Assembly (NCBI GenBank): GCA_030248295.1
Contig: JASANH010001557.1
Location: 162,970 to 226,969, forward strand
Reading direction: 5' to 3'
Source of the DNA: Mesodorylaimus sp. YZB2_4
Taxonomy: Eukaryota > Nematoda > Enoplea > Dorylaimida > Dorylaimidae
DNA: 64,000 bases
Part shown: positions 39,798 through 51,069 of the stretch, piece by piece
Layout of the letters: each line of letters opens with the position of its first letter
How positions within the stretch are numbered: the first letter of the stretch is position 1
Made by a program: the position numbers and the translations under genes
Notes under the pieces: model-generated
The model's input: the letters and a program-made list of their open reading frames with translations, nothing else
Database searches by the model: none
Told to the model about the DNA's origin: nothing

Positions 39798-42700
39798 ATG
39801 GAAAGGGCGATCTGGAGGCTTTTAGTATTCGCTGCTGTGAGCAATGGTTCGCCATGTAAGTCGCTTTTTGTTCGTTGCTTCACTATCAGTTAGTTATGAT
39901 TTATAGACATAGATAAAGAGCAGTCGCTCCTTTATGATCAGTTTGGTGAAAGAACAACAATCAATGAATATGGCGGAGCCTTAGCCGTCGCATGCAGACT
40001 GAACTCGCCTTGTGAAAAGGAGCCTGGAAAAGACACGCTGCGTATGGTCGAAGTAGTGGTGCTGAGCAAAAATGGTTCTCATGAAACTCAGACTGTAGCC
40101 AGCCAAGAATGTGAGCTGGATAATATCACTTATGTGTTTGTGGATTTTCTGAAGGATATGAAGTTCGGTGACTACAAATGCCGCTATAAAGACCAAGAGT
40201 CAGAAGATTCAATATCGATCATGTATCGACTATGTTAGTGAATTTTTTTTTACACAAAGAAACATACGCTCATCACAGTATGTGCCTAATTCACTAATTT
40301 TTTAGGTTCAAACGAAAAGTGTCAAAGTGACGTGCAGATGCCAGCTGTTCAGAAATGTTACAGAAATGGTGTATGTGTGATACAATCTGCTCATTTACAA
40401 AGCTGCGAAATTTCATATTTACACGTATGCCTTCCTCCTAACTCAGCTATTGAGGTAAGAAAACAATGCCCCCTGTTTGAAAAAACTTTGCTGGTAAGTT
40501 GCTCCTTTTGGAGTAGTGTAATTATGATCTACCCGTACGGCACAAGAAAAGATGTGGCCAGCTGAAGGTGGTGGAACAAGACCTGCTTCATCAAGCTTCA
40601 CACACTGGCATTAAAACCAGAGTCATAGCAATCCCATCCCATAGTTTGGAAAATAGCTTGCCTTGTTTATATCTAGAATAATGTGCGAGCTTACGCAGAA
40701 GCTGGTTATACATACTCCTGCATGGAATGATTGCGCATGGCTGTTGAATGGCTTCAATCTCTATTTAAAACATCGTTTTTCAAAAGAAAGTTTAGTTGAA
40801 GGATTCCAGCGTGTAGCGCACAGGCTCCAGAACCCCGAGCTATAGTGCCCCAGACGACACGTCATGCTAACCCCAGGTCCTGGGCCAAGCCTGACACCTG
40901 CCTCTGGTTTTGAGAAATCTGCCTCATCCCTGCCGCGTGGCGTGGGGTCCTAGCCTATCCTAGCCGCGTAACACAGTTGTACCCACGACTTTTTTTCGCA
41001 CATTATTATAAATTACCCAGTTCACAAATGCATTTTAGGAATGTTTAAAACAGTCAAACTGAATAAATAAATTATATGAAGAATAAAACGACAAAGAAAT
41101 TCTAGCACTTCCAGATCTAATAGCCGATTAGCCCATCAGTCCATTGGCCCTATTATTAGAGGCCTCACACAAATATACCTCAGACATGACAAGTCGATAC
41201 CGTACCTTTGAAAAAACCAAAAATAAATCCAGAAAGTCAAGCTTTTAATGATTATTTTAAATCGCACAAAAGGTGCATGAGAATCCCACTTTCCTCACAA
41301 TTTCACGCATCGCCCAAGTCACGTTGCGCGGGAAAACGGGGTCCAGAAGAAAGCTAAACTCTATTATTTAGCCTGCGCATACGCGATTCCGAAAAAATAA
41401 TATGAATGTATGATAGAAATTGTGCCAGAAACAATCATATAAAAGTTATATTCAAAATCGTTGATTTTTTTGTTAGAGAGGGACATTTACAGTACCACTG
41501 GACCTAACGTAAATGCAATGTTTTCGGAAAACCTGTGCATTTATCCCAGACCAGGGTGGCCAAAACATGTTTGCCCAGCTGCTCGATTAACGATAGCTCA
41601 TCAATTCATGGTTACTTCCACTCCTAGGGTCCCGACTGGGTTGTCCCAGCCTAGGATACAGTAAGAAAACCAAACCTGAACAGGTTTCCCCTGCGCCGCA
41701 GCCCACCCCTATACCCAGACGAAGTATGTAGGAGCATTCATAGGCGGATCGAGTAGGGCCTTTATAACGTTATAGGCGACCCTCTCCAGGAACGTCGTGC
41801 CAGTCTTTCAGAACCATAAAAAGACCAGTCGAGCTTGAAATCCATGTTTTATGTGTCAGCTGTGCACTTACCACTGATAAACCAGACAAGGCGTAAACTG
41901 ATTAAATGCAACGATCTTGTGTGATCAGGTCTCTCAAATGATTTACATCAATCAAACAAATGAGACAGAATCGCGCGCATTCAGCTGGTTGGGCCTCGTC
42001 TGTCAGGATCCAATTTCTCCCAGAATCGAACAAAAATACACAAGATAATTGGATAAGTTAGATAAGCTGTTTGAGGGCGTCATCGATACGCTGTGTGAGG
42101 TGTGGTTGTGATTAAAATCCATTGGTAGTTCTTCAGGTCATAGTATCACGCCACTTCACCGCTTATGATTAGGCTACCACAAAGGTAACTTCGCATATTA
42201 GTCGCTACTCAGCGATGTTGATGGTTACCCTATTGGTGAGCGTACCCAGCATACGCCCCGTGAGGGGACCAGATTCGAGTGTCCTACCCCAATAACGCCT
42301 CTCCTCTTATATTAAATGGCATGAGTCAGCCTGTTTGGACAAGTTATGTGGCCACCAATGCCGATAAGTTACGTTCTGTACCCGCCCATTGTTCCCACGG
42401 CAAAACCCTATTGTTCTCTGCCTCTGCGTGTTCATAATCACTAAGGCGCAGCAGGTGTGATCTTATGTCTGCCTTAGGAATACCTGCCCAAATCTTGTAC
42501 CTCGTCTAACATGGGCGGTCGGCCAGCATTTTAAGCTAAATGCTGATAAAACTTTGAGCTTGCAGGAGGCACGCAATGTAAAGCTATAAAATTAGCTATA
42601 AAATAGAAGAGAATCGAACCCATAAGGTGTATGACTACATATGTTTCCAAACCCGCCGCGCTATGACCTAGTGCACAACAGCCACTATTCTTCTCGTCAT

Positions 42701-45700
42701 GAGGGCTGTTATTTCTACATGCAGAAGCATTGGCTCTCTCGGAGAGAATGGTGATCATCGTGGCAATTTCCATCTGGTGAATTATCGATGGACATTCGGA
42801 AGGGAACAGGAAAACTGTCTGTAGAAACAAAAGTTGACTCTGATCAATGACCACTCGGACTTAGGGTATGGTATCTTGGTCACCCTCTGCCCATCCGCAC
42901 TGTTTGGCGCGAGATGGTCCATCATGTGCAAACTTCTGTACATATAGCGCAGCTAAGGCTAGACAACTCTGCCATTAAAGGCAATTCGTCTTTGCTATCT
43001 CAAAAAGAAAGATTGCATTTCAGATTTATCCGCCGTTTCGGCTCTGCGTAAATCCCTTCCAATGTGAGAGGGATTCTGTGGCGCAGAGGACTTTTGACGC
43101 GCAGTTTCTGCAATCGGCTGTGCTGTGCAAGAGGGTTCGATGCCTTCTAAACTCGGTTCGTTTGAACTCCTGAAAACATTATCAATTTGTTTCACAAGCA
43201 TGAATTTCTTCTTGTTGTTCATTGATATATTTTGTAATATTTTTCCTCTCATAATTCAAAAAATCACTGTGCAACGTTTTGCGCTGGGTTCCTCTTTGTG
43301 TGGACATAAAGACGTGCAGTCCGCATTCGTGTGTGCAGGTTGGAACCAGAAGAATCTCAACAATGAATAACGGAAAATAAAAAAACAGGGTTTTTTTGAA
43401 GAAACTTGCAATTGCCCTGTGTGAGACTGTCTTCTGACTTTTGGCATTGTCCAGATGAGCGCTTACAATAAGCACAACCCGCACCTTCTCTGTTCACCGT
43501 TTGAATCTTACGCCATTTGTGATAAGTGGCTTAAAACGACCCTACCTGAGGTAATTTCTGGCACCAGAAATCCCCCGACGCATGTCCTTCAAGATTGGGC
43601 TATCATGAAGCTTACTCATAGAGAAATGTTATATATATTATATATATATATATGTTATTATATATATAGCTTCTAGCACTAGTGCCCTGCATCTACTTGT
43701 CACTCCCTTCTATTCTTTTTGACCATAATAAAGTAGTTTTATTCTCTAAAGTCATCAACAGAGCGGTGGGTCAGAATGTAGTCTACTGTACCTGCCAGAA
43801 TTAAGCTACGCGACATACTGTTGTTTAGAGGCAAGCGGTAATGCATTTCCTGCTTCCATCTGCATTAAAAAAATGTGAGCATTTTCGTTTTAGTATTGTC
43901 CAGAAGGTGAAAAATCCCTTTGCCGTTTTATACTAACCGCTGACCAGGCGAGCACTTATTATGCATTATCATACCACACCGAGGAGTGGAATTGCCACGG
44001 TAGCCTTGGACTCTTGCAGGAGCATTAGTTTGGAAAATTATATATATAATTTTTTTAGGTAATGACACAATAGTCGGTTTAAAATTCAAGGATGCTAAGT
44101 CACAAATAGCCTATAACGAACCTATTTTACTTGAAAAAAACACCGAGCTGGAACTCAAAATAAGCAATGCGACTGGATTACAGATGGTGTGTAACGCCAT
44201 TGGGACAGATCTCGAAAATTATAATTTGCTCGACACAAAAATCAGTAGCCTTTCGCAATTGCTCAAATTCGACCAGCTCCAGATTTTTCAGGGAGGACTT
44301 CAGCTTCTAAAATTGAGTTGCAGCGTTAAGAAAAAGTATGATGGCATTGATAAGCATTACGATTTCGTCCATCTCTCGGCTATTTTAGTTGTGCAAGGAA
44401 GTAAGGCAAAGGCTTTTCTGTATGTAAAAAAAGCACGGGGTGTTTAGCGCTGCGCCAGCAAAATCTAGCCGAGCCATATGCTGATCGTTATAGCAAAGCG
44501 ATGATCTCGCAATTAAAATTTGACTATAACTATAATTTTTTTCACGATTCCACTTTTGATTCACGAGCAACAGAACTGTTATTTCGCAAAACCTGCGCCG
44601 CCAACAAGGCGTTGTTTGCGTTTTGAAATTTTTAGTTTTGCAGCCGCATCTTACAAGGAAACATTGCCAAATGTCAAGTCGAACTTGAGAAAAAACCAAA
44701 CATTGAACTATGTTCCTCGGTGCGAAAGAATCTCTGGGCGAAATATACGAGGCGTTTGGCCGACTGGTGTGCAGTGGTCACCAGAAGTCTTGTGAAGTTT
44801 TTAAAATTCTCGAGGATTTTATAGGTTTTTTGAGGAAGAAATTACAAACTCTAGTGCTCGAAGCTTGAACTTCGAGTCCGAAACCCAAAATCCGAGTTTG
44901 AAAAGAACCCTGTGTGTTTTTCTTAACGCTCGTTGTCAGCTCCAGTTGGCCATACGCCTCCAATAATTTGCACAGAGTCTTTTTTGCACTAGGAACATAT
45001 TGCAATTTCTGGTTTTGCAAAGTTTGACTTGACGGTTTGCGATGTTCGTTATTGTAGCATCTCTTCCATCTGGGCTTGCAGTCGTCAAGCCCGAGACGAG
45101 AGATCAGGTCTCCCTAAACTTCGATGAAACATCCGACAATTGAGTTTATAATCTGGCAGAGGAATCAAAATAATTGCTGCAGCATGTTGGGTGATTCAAA
45201 ATGTTTCCTATCGTTGCAATAAACTGAGGGTGAGATGGTATCACCATGTTGACTTGTGGATGGCGGCCACACAATGCTTCTGATAGAATATAAATCTCCC
45301 TGTTTCCGGATTTTCGTGGTTTCAGTGTTGAAAGCTACGATAACACTAGTATGAGTTTCCAGTATTGAATTTAGAAAAGAGGCCGGAAGCCTCCTTGAGG
45401 CGTCCACGTTTTCCCGCAACGTCTTTACCACAATCACTAGGAGGCTCATGCAAAATCAAAACTTGTTCTGGTCAAATACCATGTCGAATTCATTCAGAGA
45501 GAACTCGGCCGAGCAGAACACATGTTTTGTGATGCGTACACACACCCTGATGTTGGAAGGCCATTGTTTAGAAATAGCTGGTTCTTGGCGATAGAAAGCG
45601 GATCATCAACAGCGGCAGACATGTAGTATATGGAAGCGACAAATGAGAAAAAAACTATATAAGGGAACAAAGAAGCGAACAAACCAAGAGATTCGTAGGC

Positions 45701-46880
45701 CCTCTAGATGAGATGTTCATCGTGGGGATACACAGATGGTCGATGCTGTGCGTGCTGGCTCCCGAACAGCAGTGCTTGAATTTTTTGACTGCTGGCCAGC
45801 TAATAAGAAGAGGTGCTTGAGCCAAATCAATTTTTTTTTGGTTTTTGCATAAGATAGTTGATAAAACTGTTGCAAAACTGCTCAAAAACTTGATTTTTGA
45901 GTGAACATCCCTTAAAAAATCTTGTCCTAGGCTCAAAGTCGGGAACCAATTTTGCGCAACGGCTCAATAATCGATATATAGGAAAAAGGCTAGAAAAAAA
46001 CCCTGGTTGTCTATTCATGCGGCACCATAGAAAATTGTGCACGCGCCTGTTCCTTACGAATATTGTCCCACAAATTATTTTGCCATCACGCAACTACTGT
46101 TGCTACGAATTATTTTTCTGGTTTTCAGAGATACCTCGGCTAAGAATCAGACGTGAAAATGGCACTGGCGGAACATTCTTGAAATGCGAACTGTCAGTTC
46201 CTGAAAACTTTTTTATCACATACTCCTGGACTTCAGAAAAAAATTTTTCAAGCGTGAGTTTCCCTTACCAAGGAAGAGGAGATAAAAAAAAAAATAGTTA
46301 AACTAATCATTTAGATCGGGCCTATGCTGCATGTGACGGAATCTGGAAATTACACTTGCAAGGCTACAGTTATTTTCAAGCAATGCAATCCGAAGAAAGA
46401 ATTCGCAGTAGGAAATGCTGAACTGGTCCACAAATATATTGCTGGGGCGCCTGGTAATAGCGATGATGCATTATGATTTTATTTCTCGTTTTTTGCATAG
46501 TTTCTGATCTAGAAGACGAAGAAATCACAACTACCAATGTCCCTAGCAGCACAAACCGAAAGATTTACACGACGTCGAGCACCACCAGACCCGAGCCTGA
46601 AAGAATTTCCACAGTCGCAACAGCAGAAACACCAGCGAGCAGCTCCACTGAATGGAGTAAATATTTCATATTACATCACCTCTTTAAAGAAAGATAATAT
46701 ATACAGATAGTACAGACAGTAACAGCTACAGTCATGGTTGAAATTATTTTTCCAATCGCCTTATCCGACTAGCAGAATTTTGAACAGATATCAATTCATT
46801 GTTTTTTTTCAGCACATTCATACCCAGAATGCGTTCTTTTTTTGGTTTTGAGCATATTCTGTAAAAGGTCAATAGATTAA
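39798..46880 (+). CDS. Cell-surface Ig-domain protein, nine coding exons, 489 aa
   Basis: Exons: 39798-39855, 39907-40233, 40306-40454, 43894-43999, 44059-44400, 46129-46253, 46315-46453, 46501-46656, 46813-46880. All junctions are GT..AG and the phases agree (1,1,0,1,1,0,1,1), giving 490 codons including TAA at 46878. The start follows TTTTGTAG. Exon 1 is a signal peptide (WRLLVFAAVSNGS). Exon 2 is Ig-like: ALAVACRLN as strand B and GDYKCRY as the F-strand cysteine region. Exons 3-4 are Cys-rich. Exon 5 is another Ig-like unit (ELKISNATGLQMVCNA, LLKLSCSV). Exons 6-7 form an Ig domain (TFLKCEL, ITYSW, ESGNYTCKATV). Exon 8 is a Ser/Thr-rich stalk. Exon 9 ends in a hydrophobic CVLFLVLSIFC, so a GPI signal or short anchor is likely. 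Exon 3 has a second donor at 40493/40494, 13 codons later. The two big introns hold LTR and MITE relics. Exon 4 is the least certain. Confidence 0.8.
42106..43766 (+). repeat. G1-related LTR relic split by ~1.47 kb, inside the Ig-gene intron
   Basis: 42106-42192 matches the first half of the G1 LTR (TTGGTAGTT, CACGCCAC, CACCGCTTATGATTAGGCTAC). 43669-43766 matches its second half (AGCTTCTAGCACTAG, AAAGTAGTTTT, TCTTTAACA-like end). The 1.47 kb between them includes tRNA-like stretches (B-box-like sequence near 42284 on plus and 42609 on minus) and an AT microsatellite ending exactly at the second half. It looks like a solo LTR interrupted by later insertions; two independent fragments are also possible. 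Confidence 0.6.
43628..43670. repeat. AT dinucleotide microsatellite
   Basis: A broken (TA)n run abuts the second LTR-relic half. Confidence 0.8.
44653..45056. mobile_element. MITE M1, copy 4 (complete, in Ig-gene intron 5)
   Basis: The left end ACAAGGAAACATTGCCAAAT and the right end complementary to TACAATAACGAACATCGC enclose about 404 bp. TIR words are conserved but more diverged than in copies 1 and 3. It lies between exons 5 and 6 of the Ig gene, which explains part of that intron's 1.7 kb length. Confidence 0.82.
45165..45682 (-). pseudogene. Possible nested minus-strand coding relic, unknown
   Basis: Inside the same intron the minus strand has a signal-like start (FPYIVFFSFVASIYY) at 45682. 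About 150 nt on, a stretch reads EFSLNEFDMVFDQNKF, one stop, then MSLLVIVVKTLRENVDASRR and more to 45165. The composition looks protein-like but there is a frame change and an in-frame stop. I recognise no family. It may be a decayed gene or chance. Confidence 0.25.
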
Positions 46881-49058
46881 CTACAACAAACTTGAAATTG
46901 ATCACTTGGTGAACCTACAAGCAGGTAACTATTGCGCAAATGATAGGTTTCTTGAAAAAAGCAGTCAGATGAACAAAAAAGCACTTGAAAGGCACCACGA
47001 ATAAAAACACTTGAGCGCGCACCCAGTCGTGGTTTGAACACAATTCGAAAAACGTTGGTTTAGAAGTCAAGCGACTAAGGCTGAAACATTTCATTAGTAG
47101 TTCCATTGGAATTTTTGAAAGAATTAGAAACTACATCGGAAGCAAATCCCCATTCGTAGGACATTGATTTCACGTTTTTGGCATGATGAAAATAATTTTT
47201 TGAGGCTTACATATACTTCAAACACTGATCGCGCAGCTATCGCTTTTTTGAAACATTGTACGAGAGCAGCTTGAAACGGAACATAAGCACCGATTATAAT
47301 TCTTGTAGTAAAAACTGTTTTAGATTTCGAATGATTTTGCATTAATTTTATTGGCAACATAATATTCTCGAGCAATTTATGATTTTGAAAATTCGCTGCG
47401 ATTAGAAAATTTTTATCACTTTGGTTTCCTGCAACGGTGTAAAATCAAAATGTGATTGATAGATCGCGAGCAAAACTGACCTGTGATGACTGAAGTTTTA
47501 TTCAATTTTTTTTATGTCGAATTCTTAAAGAGTATGAATTGATATACAATTTTGAGAGCACAATAACTTCTAGGGCAATTCGCTGGTATTACCATGTTTT
47601 TTTCAAAATCGAAAGAAGGCTGCATTGCATACAGACAATAGCTACAGGCGAGATTGAGCACAACAGCAGAATGCACGCTTCTTGTAGCTCGTCTAGGCGC
47701 GATCACGGTTCCGGATGTCGTAATTATGGTTAACGACATTCGAAGTCTAGGCATTCCTGTGGTGCATAATCTAGCGCGCATGCAGGAGTTGGAGTTGGAG
47801 TTTGATTTTTAACTTGCATGTTGGAAAAGAATAGAGATGACTTTTCACGATGGCGGGTAAGGTGCTCATGCATAAATGGCTTTTAGGATCGATATTAATA
47901 TTTTTCACTGGTTAATACTAGAGACACAAATCAATTGTTGACACAGTCTACTCTGCACTACACCACACACTACAAGGTACACTAGTAGTAATAGAGGAGA
48001 TGGATCGTGAGTCACTTTGTAAGCTACAATGGTTAAGCATAGGCAGTGTGAAGTGTGAAGTAGAGAAGCGTGCACGCAGTGTAAAGTGTGAACTTAAGTG
48101 TAAAGTGAAAAGCGTGCACACTATGAAAAGTGTAAAATGAAAAGCGTGCATGCAGTGCGCAGTGTGAAGGTAGCGTAGGGGGCTGTTTGCAGTAGACCGT
48201 TTGAGCGAGTGAATAGGGATAGATGGTGTCTTTTCAGGCTAACAGAGAGTCAAAGTATAAAGCATAGCATTATGTGACAAACTGTTTGTCACTTGCTGCA
48301 TTTTGCTGCAGTGTAATAGTGTCTTGTAAAAGGTAAGATCAGATTTATCTCTGCAGACCTGATGAGCAAGTACACTACACTATTCTAGCTATAAAGTAGC
48401 AATAGAAAGCAGAGATTCTAGCAGCGTAGCAATTGAAAGATTGTTGTGACTAAAGGAAAAGGTTAAAGTGGAAGTTCATCTATCCGCCCAGACCTTTCGA
48501 TGTTCCCACCGTAGTGACACATAATTCTTGGCACCAGTGATTGAATAAATACTAAGGTGTTCCCACAGTGACACCATAGTCGTGAAGAAAAAATTTCTAC
48601 ATATTCGCGAACCATGATGAGGGTAAATGGTCAAAATACATATTGTCCCATAACGACACGGGAACTCGTAACCAGTAAAATGGGCATCCTACCATCTGAC
48701 AATTTCTTGTCCTAGACTCATGGTATCAACAGGACCCCGGCCGCTTGTGGTCCTTGTCCTGCGGTCCACACGATTTTCTGGAAGACGTATTGTTGGACCC
48801 ATCTTCTGCGTATCTGGCGTATCACGAAATGAGCGCCAAACGTATTGCCAGTATTCGCAGCTTAGACACTGCCGTCAGTTACGCAGCTAAGAAAATGACG
48901 ACACTGACTTATATCCTCAGTTTTCTCCCACACGCGCCGCTACTCCCAATAGATTGATATGCCATGAAACTCCTAGCAAATACCGTCTCGAAAATTGGAC
49001 AGATTCACCACAAGTGTGTGGATGTGGCCAGGTACGGAGCATTGTATCAGACAATGCC
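46881..49058. repeat. Gap with degenerate tandem AGTGTAAAGTG-type repeat (47990-48420)
   Basis: 48000-48170 contains many imperfect copies of AAGCGTGCA..CAGTGT and AGTGTAAAGTG. CAATGGTTAAGCATAGGCAG at 48.03 kb matches 5.6 kb. No gene recognised in the rest. GAGTTGGAGTTGGAGTTTG near 47.79 kb is a short tandem repeat. Confidence 0.55.
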
Positions 49059-49059
49059 G

Positions 49060-49258
49060 ATAGCTGACCCAGTTGAAAAAATACCACCTAAACCAGGGAT
49101 CGACCTAATTGGGAAAATTATTATTGGGATTTGATCACGGCTGAAAGAGTTAAACTTGGCAAAGGCCTGTGCGTGATCAGGTTTAAGTTGGGCTGGGTGG
49201 TCAGTGGCCGCACCGGTGATGCGTCTGAGTGGGTCAATAAACCAAACAAAAAGTCTTA
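49060..49258 (+). pseudogene. BEL/Pao protease-region fragment
   Basis: Plus-strand frames read IPPKPGIDLIGKIIIG, then, after a 1-nt frame change, GLCVIRFKLGWVVSGRTGD. The pattern 'LIG.D .... G..VI.TKLGWVVSG' is the C-terminal part of the BEL/Pao protease region. It is short, frameshifted and isolated; the RT is not seen downstream. Confidence 0.6.
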
Positions 49259-51069
49259 AGTGTGTGAGCTGGCGACCACATGGACTACAAAGTTCCAAAA
49301 ATTGGTCGAAAACTACAGGTCCGTTAGTTAGAGTATTTGGAAAATACTCCTTTCGCATCGATAATTGGTGATCGGTTGGAGAAATTCCGTTTCAAATGTC
49401 TCAGGTGATTGTCACAAAAATTACTATCGACGTTTGACCCTTTCAGCATTTTCCAGTTTCATTAACAATATGAATAGAAGGAGAATAACTAATACTGCTT
49501 TATATATGAGGCCATTAGAATACGAGAAATAATCTAATGAAATCCTCGCCAAATATCTTGAATTCTTCTTCACTGATTCTGAGGCTTGGTTTCATTTCCA
49601 GCGTTTAGTGGCGCTCGATTTTCCGAATACAGACATCGTCACTCCAACAATGGTACCATTTTCAACGCGCACCTCCATTATTTATGAATGACCAGAAAAA
49701 GTGCAACAATTTCTAAAACTCAACATTTTGCGCCCACGCATGCTGATGGATAGCAGTGCGAAATTGATTTCACGAAAGTAACAAAAAATAAAGTAAGATT
49801 TACAGTAGAGTCAGCGCGAAAAAGTGGACTATATTCGCCATTTAAATCGAGGGCTTAGAAAAAAGGGTTTAAGTGCTGGTCAATGGCTCCTTAGTACTTT
49901 GTTGTCGTCTTCGTCTTCTGTTGTTGTCCCTAGAATAGCAGAACGTGCCTTACCGTCACAACCAAGGCAGGTTGCCCACATAAGGGAAAGGCATTCTGGC
50001 GTCTGTATTGGAGTTCTCCGTTTGGCATGTTGCATCTCCCACTGATTCTAAGAGATGATCTTTTTTAAGACATTACGTTTGTTCGCCATTACCTGAGCGC
50101 ATTAGACTCTTTCGTCCGATTCGAAGGTGTCACTCTCAACTCTTCTGTTGGTTTAAGCTCTCTTCAGTACAAAACCTTATGAGGGTAACAGCTGTCGCTT
50201 ATACTGACCATCCATACGCGAACACGATATGTTGATCCAGTCATTACATTTCTTGCCTCTATCGTTCATATAAATCGTTCGCATAGTACTGATAGTTACG
50301 ATGCATAGCTTTCTTAGTCCGTCACGCTGAAGATGGTGACCTATAGTTGTGCTCCCAGTGACTGGCTAAGAATCAAGGTCCTCAGAAACCAATCACAGGA
50401 ACCATTAATCACCCCAGATGTAACTGGCAAATATACAGTATTCGCCTCAGCATGGCTCAAGGCGCTAGCTGGAAGGGAATCTGAATCAGGCTCATGCTTT
50501 TTTGTAATAAAAGGAGCGATGTGTAATGAAGTTGTGTGGCAACTTCGGAACCGCCTAACCTCACTACACAAAACTCAACATTGCTCCGCGAAGGAACGGT
50601 TTCCATACAGGTGGAATCGGGACAACCCCCGGAGACGCGGAAACCGAGCCATAGCGTGACGATCAAGGTTTATTGTCGACGACTAAACGCAATGAACCCG
50701 CGATACAACAATGCCATCACACGTACGAAGTCTCTGCTATATATACACGTCAGGAACCATGTAAAACATCTCGAGAAACCTAAGGTCAACCAAGGAAATC
50801 CAGTAGAACATATAGGCCTGCTCACTATAAAAACCAGTCCTCAACACTGTCCTGGCCCAAAATCTCATCTGCATATCACGCCCGAACCAGTCCAAGTATG
50901 CCCCGTCTATCCTACTATTTACATACGACCCTCAGTGCCAAGAACTACAACAATTCCTGATGGACCCTGCACGCTTCCACTCAAATAATATGATTGGCGG
51001 GAACCACCTAGTGACTTCTTCACACACGCCTGGGGTTTCAGCCGAATCGTCCCTTGATCGGCCGATGTA
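49259..51069. other. Gap: no gene recognised
   Basis: Short ORFs without motifs. The 3' LTR of the neighbouring minus-strand Gypsy element would be expected near 50.5-51.0 kb, but I could not find a matching repeat on the other side of that element. Confidence 0.4.

Noticed and set aside
42225-42680. Two tRNA-like stretches (plus near 42.23-42.30 kb, minus near 42.60-42.68 kb)
   Set aside because: Degenerate arms and no paired acceptor stem. Probably SINE remnants; not called as tRNA genes.
43455-43551. Extra exon of the Ig gene (acceptor TTGTCCAG, donor GAG/GTAATT, phase 0 to 0)
   Set aside because: The phases would fit, but the encoded sequence has no Ig or Cys pattern fitting its neighbours and it lies among repeat relics. 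Exon 4 at 43894 alone already satisfies the phases.
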